The notes under the pieces were generated by a model. That model made no database searches. It was given only the letters and a program-made list of their open reading frames with translations, and was not told the origin of the DNA. The translations under genes and the position numbers were made by a program. Positions 1 to 5,195 of a stretch of DNA of 8,062 nt are shown here, in pieces (within the stretch, counting starts at the first letter, position 1; each line of letters begins with the position of its first letter). The DNA is from Kiritimatiellia bacterium (lineage in GTDB: Bacteria > Verrucomicrobiota > Kiritimatiellia > RFP12 > UBA1067), in assembly GCA_017628165.1 (NCBI GenBank), contig JAGBZQ010000015.1, positions 1 to 8,062 on the forward strand, in the 5' to 3' direction.

Positions 1-156
1 CCCAGTGTGCAACAAAGAATAGCTTGGGGGACTGTCCCCATTGGAGAAAAGTGATAGAAAATTGGATAAATGTGGTGGTTTTATTATGTTTTTTTTGAAG
101 TGAGAATTTGACGCGGGAAAAATTTTTGAGTGTGGCAGATATTAAGTATGCCCTAC
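1..156. other. Non-coding AT-rich intergenic stretch
   Basis: I see no open reading frame with a credible start and ribosome binding site on either strand here. Apart from the inverted repeat at 27-39, it contains T-rich and A-rich runs (for example 89-97). It also has a TTGACG hexamer at 108-113 that has no matching -10 element 16-18 bases downstream. The upstream gene, if any, lies outside the window. Confidence 0.6.
27..39. repeat. Perfect short inverted repeat GGGGAC-T-GTCCCC
   Basis: Six bases (27-32) are followed by a single T and their exact reverse complement (34-39). The repeat is GC-rich within an otherwise AT-rich intergenic stretch and has no T-run after it, so it is not a typical intrinsic terminator. 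It could be an operator-like palindrome, the end of an unseen upstream gene's 3' structure, or a fragment of a REP-like or miniature element. Only the palindrome itself is directly seen. Confidence 0.6.
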
Positions 157-185
157 TTGACGGGTTGAGAAAAAAAGGATATACT
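157..185 (+). promoter_or_regulatory. Promoter of the tRNA-Pro gene
   Basis: A -35 hexamer TTGACG (157-162, five of six consensus bases) and a -10 hexamer TATACT (180-185, five of six) are separated by exactly 17 bases. The predicted start is near 192, about 25 bases before the mature tRNA 5' end, leaving a short leader for RNase P to remove. This is the best sigma-70-type match in the window, which fits a stable RNA gene. Confidence 0.75.
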
Positions 186-217
186 ACATCGCAATTCCTA
201 ATTGATGGGATATGTGT

Positions 218-294
218 CGGAGCGTAGCGCAGTCTGGTAGCGCGTTTGCTTCGGGAGCAAAAGGTCGAGGGTTCAAATCCCTCCGCTCCGACCA
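218..294 (+). tRNA. tRNA-Pro (anticodon CGG)
   Basis: The full cloverleaf can be folded by eye. The acceptor stem CGGAGCG (218-224) pairs with CGCTCCG (284-290). The D stem is GCGC/GCGC (227-230 and 240-243). The anticodon stem TTTGC/GCAAA (245-249 and 257-261) encloses the loop TTCGGGA. The T arm GAGGG/CCCTC (267-271 and 279-283) encloses TTCAAAT. The discriminator base is A291 and the CCA end is encoded at 292-294. The anticodon CGG (252-254) reads the proline codon CCG. All stems are perfectly paired, so the gene should be functional. It stands alone, in convergent orientation to the helicase gene that ends about 20 bases downstream. Confidence 0.97.
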
Positions 295-311
295 GTTTTT
301 CCCGTAAGATG

Positions 312-331
312 CTGCTAGTTTTGCAGTTTTT
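312..331 (+). terminator. Possible weak terminator after the tRNA
   Basis: CTGC (312-315) and GCAG (323-326) can form a 4-bp stem (5 bp with a G-T pair) around a 7-base loop. Five T residues (327-331) follow it. The stem is short, and it overlaps the last codons and stop of the convergent helicase gene. It is the only terminator-like structure downstream of the tRNA, so it is listed with low confidence. Confidence 0.3.
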
Positions 332-2534
332 CCCCAAGTGATGTGCGCCGCTCGCATACGGCATTGTTTTTAATCGCCATATCTACGGCATACGGTACTC
401 CAATTATCAGAACGAGTTTCTTGCCGCGTGTAATTGCCGTGTACAGAAGATTGCGCTGAAGCATTACGTAATGCTGTGTGTGGATAATGAGGATGATGGC
501 CGGATATTCGCTTCCCTGCGACTTGTGAACGGTCATAGCGTATGAGAGTACAAGCTCGTCAAGCTCGCCGGCGTCATATACGACAGGCCTTCCGTCGTAT
601 GTGACGACAACCGACTTGTTCGCAATGTCTACCGATTTCACAAATCCAACATCCCCATTGTAGACATCTTTGTCGTAGTTGTTTCTGAGCTGCATCACCC
701 TGTCGCCCGTGCGGAATAATCCACCCGCGCGGATGATTGCATCTCCCGATGGGTTTAGCGCCTTCTGGAGCTCGATATTGAGATTCTCCGTGCCGAGAAG
801 ACTGCGGCGCATGGGAGTCAAGACCTGTACGTCTTGCAGAGGGCAGAAGCCGAACTTGCGCGGAATGCGCTCGGTCATAAATTGAATCGCAAGCTCTACG
901 CAACGAGCCGGATCTTCGCATCGCATGAAGTAGAAATCGCTGTCGCCTTCGCGGGTTTCAATCATCTCTCCCGCATTGATGTGATGGGCGTTTTTGACGA
1001 TAAGTCCGGAGGAGTCCTGGCGGAAAATCGCCTCAAGCTTTGTGGACGGCACTATGCCAGAAGCGATCAGGTCCCCAAGTACACTCCCGGGGCCTACACT
1101 CGGAAGCTGATCCGTATCCCCCACCCAGATAACCGATGCGCCCGACGGAACAGCCGCAAGAAGCTGGGCGGCAAGCTTTATGTCGATCATTGAGGTTTCG
1201 TCGAAAATAAAAACATCGGCTTCATATATATTCTCCGAATCGAATGTGAAGCGGTTGGTGACGGGATTCCACTTGAGAAGCCGGTGGATCGTCTTGGCCT
1301 CCGCGCCCACGGCTTCGCCCATACGCTTTGCGGCGCGCCCCGTGGGAGCCGCCAGGACCACGTTGAGAGTACGCGCTTTGAAGATTTCCACAAGCGCACG
1401 AATGATCGTGGTTTTTCCTACGCCCGGGCCTCCTGTGATGATTGAGAATTTGCTTGAGAGGCTTTTTTCGAGCGCTTCTTCTTGGCGGACAGCAAGTGTA
1501 AAACCTGATTTTTTCTGCCACCATTCTACCGCTTTGCGCGCATCTATCGGCTTAAACGACTGCCTGGAGTTCAAGATCCTGAGAACGTTCTTTGCCGTCT
1601 TGATTTCTGCATTGTGTATGCCGCGCAGAAATATTTTGCGCACATCAGAAGTCTCGCCGTCTCTTTCTGCCACAATGCGCCCAGACGCAATCTCCTCTTC
1701 AAGCGCGATCCCGAGTGTTTCCACGGGGATTTCCGTAAGTTCGTTTGCGTGAAGGAGAAGCTCGTTTTCGTATGTCCAGCAATGCCCGGCCTCCTCGGCC
1801 TCGGTCTCAAGCGTATGCGAGATCGAAGCCCGGGCCCGGAGAAGTGAATCTTTGGCGATCCCTACGGAAAGCGCGATTTTGTCGGCTGTGGAAAATCCGA
1901 TTCCCCAGATGTCGCGGCAGAGCTGGTAAGGATCTCCCTTTATGATGGCGATGGCGTCAGGGCCGTATTTGCGGACGATTTTCGTCATCTTCGAGATGCT
2001 GATGCCGTAAGTCTGCCCGAAGATCATGTTCTCGCGCATCGTTTCGTTGGCGTGCCAGCTCTCTTTGATTTGTGCGATTTTGGCTTTGCCGAGCTTTGGA
2101 ACTTCTTTGAGGCGTTGAGACTGGTGGGAGAGAACATGGAGTGTCTCCTCGCCGAACGTGGCCACGATGCGTTTGGCGAGAACCTTGCCGATGCCTTTGA
2201 TGAGTCCAGAGGCGAGATAGCGCTCTATTCCCACGAGTGATTTTGGCGCAAGGCATGTGATTTCCTCAGCCTTGAACTGGCGGCCGTGAACTTTGTCCAT
2301 TACCCAGCGGCCTTTGGCGGAGACTTCCTCGCCTTCCCATGCCGCTTGAGTTTTTCCGACAATCGTTATTTCTCTTGTGCGCGCAAGCTCGAATTCAGAA
2401 GGGGGCTCCACGTGAAGGACGGTGTAGCCGTTCTCATCATTGTGGAAGACGACGCTTCTTATGACGCCTTCTACCGTCTCAAGCGGTGCCTTTTCGCCCG
2501 CTACGGCCGCATTATTACCCGCAGAAATCTTCAT
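315..2534 (-). CDS. recD2: RecD2-type (RecD/TraA family) ATP-dependent DNA helicase
   Basis: This is a 739-residue superfamily 1B 5'-3' DNA helicase of the RecD2 type, which works without RecBC in DNA repair or replication-fork processing in the cytoplasm. The length is typical of RecD2 rather than the shorter RecBCD subunit. Residues 20-95 form the N-terminal OB-like region, and about 100-225 carries helix-hairpin-helix-like segments (GIGKVLAKRI, IWGIGFSTADKIA). The motor follows: Walker A GGPGVGKTT (368-376), motif Ia APTGRAAKRM (396-405), Walker B FDETSM (444-449), motif III WVGDTDQLPSVGPGSVLGD (470-488), IFRQ (503-506), and motif VI TVHKSQGSEY (668-677) with LLYTAITRGKK (696-706). All catalytic motifs are intact. 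The start is the only possible one before the conserved N-terminus. It has no Shine-Dalgarno sequence, and a TATAAT hexamer lies only 6 bases before the ATG. The gene is divergent from hisG and convergent with the tRNA. Confidence 0.95.
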   Translation of the reverse strand: MKISAGNNAAVAGEKAPLETVEGVIRSVVFHNDENGYTVLHVEPPSEFELARTREITIVGKTQAAWEGEEVSAKGRWVMDKVHGRQFKAEEITCLAPKSLVGIERYLASGLIKGIGKVLAKRIVATFGEETLHVLSHQSQRLKEVPKLGKAKIAQIKESWHANETMRENMIFGQTYGISISKMTKIVRKYGPDAIAIIKGDPYQLCRDIWGIGFSTADKIALSVGIAKDSLLRARASISHTLETEAEEAGHCWTYENELLLHANELTEIPVETLGIALEEEIASGRIVAERDGETSDVRKIFLRGIHNAEIKTAKNVLRILNSRQSFKPIDARKAVEWWQKKSGFTLAVRQEEALEKSLSSKFSIITGGPGVGKTTIIRALVEIFKARTLNVVLAAPTGRAAKRMGEAVGAEAKTIHRLLKWNPVTNRFTFDSENIYEADVFIFDETSMIDIKLAAQLLAAVPSGASVIWVGDTDQLPSVGPGSVLGDLIASGIVPSTKLEAIFRQDSSGLIVKNAHHINAGEMIETREGDSDFYFMRCEDPARCVELAIQFMTERIPRKFGFCPLQDVQVLTPMRRSLLGTENLNIELQKALNPSGDAIIRAGGLFRTGDRVMQLRNNYDKDVYNGDVGFVKSVDIANKSVVVTYDGRPVVYDAGELDELVLSYAMTVHKSQGSEYPAIILIIHTQHYVMLQRNLLYTAITRGKKLVLIIGVPYAVDMAIKNNAVCERRTSLGEKLQN

Positions 2535-2540
2535 TCCGCT

Positions 2541-2549
2541 ATTATATCA
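2541..2549 (-). promoter_or_regulatory. Extended -10 promoter of the helicase gene (leaderless geometry)
   Basis: Read on the minus strand, TGATATAAT combines a TGn extension with a perfect -10 hexamer (2546 down to 2541). No convincing -35 hexamer is found 16-18 bases upstream, which the TGn extension could offset. Only six bases (AGCGGA) separate the hexamer from the ATG at 2534, so the expected start point is the first base of the start codon. Confidence 0.6.
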
Positions 2550-2594
2550 AACTTCATGTTTTTTCGATATGAGAAAAAACGAGCTTCCACCGGA

Positions 2595-2624
2595 TAGACA
2601 TAGAAGACGGAAATATGATATACT
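2595..2624 (+). promoter_or_regulatory. Promoter of hisG
   Basis: The -35 hexamer is TAGACA (2595-2600) and the -10 hexamer is TATACT (2619-2624). Each matches the consensus at five of six positions, and they are 18 bases apart. A TG at 2616-2617 adds an extended -10 motif. The predicted start is near 2631, giving a leader of about 23 bases with the ribosome binding site AAAAGG (2642-2647) six bases before the ATG. No attenuator, histidine-codon leader peptide or riboswitch fits in this short leader. Confidence 0.65.
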
Positions 2625-2653
2625 TTTCAAATAACTCAAACAAAAGGTAAACA

Positions 2654-3523
2654 ATGGCGATAGTTTTAGGACTTCCAAAAGGCAGCTTGCAGGAATCAAC
2701 CTTCGCGCTTTTCAAGCGTGCGGGCTTCAGTGTATCCTGCTCCAGCCGCAGTTATATTCCGTCGATTGACGACGAGGAAATCAAGTGCCGTCTTCTGAGA
2801 CCTCAGGAGATGAGCCGTTATGTTGAGCTCGGCCTTCTTGATGCCGGTATTTGCGGCTACGATTGGGTCTATGAGAACGGTAGTGACGTAGAAGAGATTT
2901 GCGAGCTCAATTACTCCAAGGCCACCTCCAACCCTGTTCGCTGGGTTCTTGCCGTTCCGAACGATTCCAAGATCAAGACGGTCAAGGATCTCAACGGCAA
3001 GCGAATTTCCACCGAGGCGGTTGGTCTTGTCAAGCGTTATCTCAAGAAGAACGGTGTCAAGGCCGATGTTGAGTTTTCGTGGGGTGCTACCGAGGTCAAG
3101 GCTCCTGAGCTTGTGGACGCTATTGTCGATCTTACGGAGACGGGCAGTTCCCTTAGGGCAAACAACCTCCGCATTGTCGATACGATTTTAACATCCACCA
3201 CGCGTTTCATCGCCAACAAGGCAAGCTGGAAGAACAAGGCCAAGCGTGCTAAGCTTGAGCAGCTTAAGATGCTTCTTACCGGTGCGCTCGAGGCTCAGCG
3301 CCGCGTTCTTCTCAAGTGCAACGCTCCTGCCAAGACGCTTGAGAAGATCGTCAAGACTCTTCCCGCTCTTCACGCCCCCACGGTTAACAAGCTCAATGAC
3401 GAGAACTGGTTCGCCGTAGAGTCCGTGGTCGAGGAGAAGAAGGTTCGCGATCTTATTCCTGCGCTTACCAAGAACGGTGCCACGGGGATTATCGAGCTTC
3501 CGCTCAACAAGATCATTTATTAA
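2654..3523 (+). CDS. hisG: ATP phosphoribosyltransferase, long form (HisG)
   Basis: This enzyme catalyses the first step of histidine synthesis, joining ATP and PRPP to give N1-(5-phosphoribosyl)-ATP in the cytoplasm. The 289-residue length is that of the long HisG form, which carries its own C-terminal ACT-like regulatory domain (about 212-289) for histidine feedback and does not need HisZ. Family signatures are LPKGSL (7-12), GLLDAGICGYDW (60-71) and the PRPP-binding loop region DLTETGSSLRAN (159-170). The start has a ribosome binding site (AAAAGG) at good spacing and a strong promoter upstream. No other his gene lies in the window. The gene is followed 32 bases later by a tiny basic-protein gene with no terminator between them, so the two are probably co-transcribed. 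The alternative of a short-form HisG is excluded by length. Confidence 0.95.
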   Translation: MAIVLGLPKGSLQESTFALFKRAGFSVSCSSRSYIPSIDDEEIKCRLLRPQEMSRYVELGLLDAGICGYDWVYENGSDVEEICELNYSKATSNPVRWVLAVPNDSKIKTVKDLNGKRISTEAVGLVKRYLKKNGVKADVEFSWGATEVKAPELVDAIVDLTETGSSLRANNLRIVDTILTSTTRFIANKASWKNKAKRAKLEQLKMLLTGALEAQRRVLLKCNAPAKTLEKIVKTLPALHAPTVNKLNDENWFAVESVVEEKKVRDLIPALTKNGATGIIELPLNKIIY

Positions 3524-3555
3524 TTCCGCCACTAATAAAAAAACAAGGAGATAAT

Positions 3556-3645
3556 ATGGGTTCCATCAAGAAGAAAAGGCGCAAAAAAATGTCGAAGCAT
3601 AAGTACGACAAGCGTACGAAGGCTATGCGCCACAAGAACAAGTAA
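3556..3645 (+). CDS. Tiny basic COX24/AURKAIP1-domain protein, bS22-like ribosomal protein
   Basis: This 29-residue ORF begins MGSIKKKRRKKMSKHK and ends AMRHKNK. Fifteen of its 29 residues are Lys or Arg and two more are His. The MGS-xKKRRKKM-xKHK pattern is that of the small AURKAIP1/COX24-domain proteins. These are related to the mycobacterial small-subunit protein bS22 and mitochondrial mS38, which bind rRNA near the decoding region. A strong ribosome binding site AAGGAG (3545-3550) sits five bases before the ATG, and an intrinsic terminator starts four bases after the stop. Both support a real, well-translated gene. It lies 32 bases downstream of hisG and is probably read from the hisG promoter, as I see no clear promoter in the gap. 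Family assignment is by recall of the motif; ribosome association in this organism is inferred. Confidence 0.85.
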   Translation: MGSIKKKRRKKMSKHKYDKRTKAMRHKNK

Positions 3646-3648
3646 GTT

Positions 3649-3681
3649 AAAAAGTCCGGTTCACTTTGGGCCGGGCTTTTT
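3649..3681 (+). terminator. Strong intrinsic terminator after the hisG/small-protein unit
   Basis: AAAAAGTCCGG (3649-3659) pairs with CCGGGCTTTTT (3671-3681) through 11 positions with a single G-T wobble, around an 11-base loop. The five-T run ends the stem. It lies four bases after the small-protein stop and ends 14 bases before the exbB start codon, so it separates the two transcription units or limits read-through into exbB. Confidence 0.88.
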
Positions 3682-3695
3682 GCTCTTAAATCAAA

Positions 3696-4085
3696 ATGGC
3701 TATGAATGGTGTCGTTGAGATTTTTGTAAAAGGCGGTCCCGTGATGTGGCCGATTCTCGTGCTTTCGCTCGTGGGGCTTGCGATTCTCGCGTGGAAGGCG
3801 CTCGAATTCAAGGCCGGGCGCGTCAATTCCAAAGGGCTTGTCTTTGTCTCCACTATCATTACGGCGGAGCCGATGATTGGAATTTTGGGGACGGTCACCG
3901 GGATCATTCAGACGTTCAATACTCTGAATGCCTCTGGCTCATCCCCGAATCCGCTTGCTGCAACAGCTGGCATAGGCGAGGCTCTGATTACTACGGCTGC
4001 GGGGCTAATTTCTTCACTGATTCTTCTTTTCCCCTACAATATGCTTGACGCGCGTCTTGACGGCGGCGTTGAAAAAGGCGAGTGA
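3696..4085 (+). CDS. exbB: Miniature MotA/TolQ/ExbB proton-channel protein
   Basis: This is an inner-membrane proton-channel subunit expected to work with the following ExbD and TonB proteins. Three hydrophobic segments are visible, at about 16-34, 48-72 and 95-118. The second carries the family pattern EPMIGILGTVTGI (58-70), and the third carries AGIGEALITTAAGL (91-104). Glu95, Thr100 and Thr66 align with residues that are functionally important in E. coli ExbB (Glu176, Thr181, Thr148). The protein has only 129 residues against roughly 200-245 for usual ExbB/TolQ. The first and second membrane segments are joined by only about 13 residues instead of a cytoplasmic domain of around 90, and the C-terminal tail is about 10 residues. 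There is no Shine-Dalgarno sequence. An in-frame TAA at 3687-3689 fixes ATG 3696 as the earliest start, with ATG 3702 an alternative. Three bases separate it from exbD. Confidence 0.85.
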   Translation: MAMNGVVEIFVKGGPVMWPILVLSLVGLAILAWKALEFKAGRVNSKGLVFVSTIITAEPMIGILGTVTGIIQTFNTLNASGSSPNPLAATAGIGEALITTAAGLISSLILLFPYNMLDARLDGGVEKGE

Positions 4086-4088
4086 AGC

Positions 4089-4496
4089 GTGGGTAGCCGC
4101 AGGAGAAAAGGGGTTAGGTTTGAGCTGACATCTTTGATGGATGTCATGTTTCTTGTTCTTGTTTTCTTTATTTACAGCATTTTTGACATGACGGTCCACA
4201 AAGGGCTTCGTGTGGATCTTCCCAATGCGTCGGGCAGGATCGAGCAGGGGGAGAAAATAATCATCACGATTCTTCCCGACGATTCGATGCAATTCAATGG
4301 CATGCCACTCGCAAAGGACGAAATTGTTGAACGGGTGCGTGAGCTTAGGCGTCTTAAGATGGAATTGCCGATCCTTATATCAGGAGACAGAAAGTCCTCG
4401 CTCGGTGTGGGGATTGAGCTGCTTTCCGATTTGAAGGCTGTAGGGGCTGGGAAGATAGCTTTTCAGGTAAAAGGAGAAAAGGATCCTCTCCGATGA
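4089..4496 (+). CDS. exbD: ExbD/TolR-family biopolymer transport protein
   Basis: This single-pass inner-membrane protein forms the proton-conducting core with ExbB and passes energy to TonB. It has 135 residues, normal for ExbD. A basic N-terminus (MGSRRRKG) precedes one membrane segment, LTSLMDVMFLVLVFFIYS (13-30). Asp18 in that segment matches the essential membrane Asp of ExbD (Asp25 in E. coli). The periplasmic domain (about 40-130) ends with the usual pattern of a strand ILISGD (95-100) and a helix before GKIAFQVK. Translation starts at GTG 4089; internal ATGs would cut into the membrane helix, so they are unlikely. The purine-rich AAAGG (4074-4078) could serve as a weak ribosome binding site, and coupling to exbB is likely. 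The stop overlaps the tonB start as ATGA. Confidence 0.93.
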   Translation: MGSRRRKGVRFELTSLMDVMFLVLVFFIYSIFDMTVHKGLRVDLPNASGRIEQGEKIIITILPDDSMQFNGMPLAKDEIVERVRELRRLKMELPILISGDRKSSLGVGIELLSDLKAVGAGKIAFQVKGEKDPLR

Positions 4497-5143
4497 GAGT
4501 CTTTTTCGCCATATTGTGCTCTATAGTATTTCATGGCGTTGTCGCCATCCTCTTGGCGTTGGCGATCCAAGAATTTTCGAAAGACTCCGCCACGGTGGAG
4601 GTTTCTCTTGATCTTTCACAGGTGGAGCTTTCGTTCTCTGAGAATGAAGCGGCTTCAGAACCGCCTCTTCCCATGCCCCCTTCTCCTTCAATAGAGGAGG
4701 TGAGGCCAGAGGAGGCGCCGCCTCCGGAATTAAATGCGGCAGAAGAAAAAATAGAATCTTTTCCTCCTTTTGTTGGAGACGTTGAGATGCCCCGTTTGCC
4801 TGACGTGCCGCCTATGAAGATGGATATTCCGCCAAAGAAGGAGTCGGCCCGGGCTCCTCGGCAGGCGAAGATTGATGTCCCGCCAAAGCCGGTTGAAACG
4901 ATACGCCCTGAATATCCTCGTCAGTCCCGACGGAACAAAGAAGAGGGCGTGGTGAGCCTTTTGCTTCGTATTGACGAGAACGGCAATGTTGCATCTGTCG
5001 ATATTGAAAAGTCCAGCGGATTCTCCGCTCTTGATGCGGCAGCAAAAAAGGCTGTTCTGAATGCACGTTTTAATCCTGCTAAATCAGGTTCTGAAAGTGT
5101 CGCGGCAACAGCCTTGATTTCGCTTAAATTTACGCTTAAGTGA
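4493..5143 (+). CDS. tonB: TonB-family energy transducer
   Basis: This 216-residue protein spans the periplasm and transfers ExbB/ExbD proton-motive energy to outer-membrane receptors. A single N-terminal membrane anchor (about 4-26) contains Ser10 and His14, the SxxxH motif of TonB anchors (Ser16/His20 in E. coli). Residues about 55-137 are rich in Pro, Glu and Lys, forming the extended periplasmic linker. The C-terminal domain (about 138-216) has the TonB pattern RPEYPRQSRR (138-147), then GVVSLLLRIDENGNV (152-166), SSGFSALDAAAKKAV (174-188) and ARFNPA (191-196). The ATG overlaps the exbD stop (ATGA), and AAAAGGA (4477-4483) sits nine bases upstream. Because no TonB-dependent receptor is in the window, a Tol-like or other envelope role cannot be excluded. 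Confidence 0.92.
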   Translation: MRVFFAILCSIVFHGVVAILLALAIQEFSKDSATVEVSLDLSQVELSFSENEAASEPPLPMPPSPSIEEVRPEEAPPPELNAAEEKIESFPPFVGDVEMPRLPDVPPMKMDIPPKKESARAPRQAKIDVPPKPVETIRPEYPRQSRRNKEEGVVSLLLRIDENGNVASVDIEKSSGFSALDAAAKKAVLNARFNPAKSGSESVAATALISLKFTLK

Positions 5144-5168
5144 TATAGCGCGCGAAATATGGTATAAT
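5140..5168 (+). promoter_or_regulatory. Promoter of the GH27 gene
   Basis: A perfect -10 TATAAT (5163-5168) is preceded by TGG, giving an extended -10 motif. GTGATA (5140-5145), 17 bases upstream, matches the -35 consensus at four of six positions and overlaps the tonB stop codon. The predicted start is near 5175, giving a leader of about 20 bases that holds the ribosome binding site AGAGGA (5183-5188), seven bases before the ATG. The GH27 gene can thus be expressed separately from exbB-exbD-tonB, although I see no terminator in the 52-base gap. Confidence 0.65.
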
Positions 5169-5195
5169 AGAAAGCAATAGGTAGAGGAATCATTT

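Noticed and set aside
108..113. TTGACG resembling a -35 element
   Set aside because: No -10-like hexamer occurs 16-18 bases downstream. The better promoter for the tRNA lies at 157-185.
834..1193. 119-codon open frame on the plus strand
   Set aside because: It is antisense to helicase motifs III to V and is explained by the codon structure of the real gene.
1180..1752. 190-codon open frame on the plus strand
   Set aside because: It lies fully antisense to the well-conserved helicase gene, covering its Walker A and B region. It has no ribosome binding site and a low-complexity Ser/Arg-rich product, so it is a shadow of the real gene.
2625..2653. Possible attenuator or riboswitch leader before hisG
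   Set aside because: The predicted leader is only about 23 bases and has no hairpin or run of histidine codons.
3524..3555. Separate promoter for the 29-codon basic protein gene
   Set aside because: The AT-rich gap contains TATTAA/TAATAA-like strings but no paired -35 element at suitable spacing, so co-transcription with hisG is the simpler reading.
5122..5141. CTTAA...TTAAG inverted repeat at the end of tonB
   Set aside because: The stem is only five AU-rich base pairs with no T-run, too weak to call a terminator.
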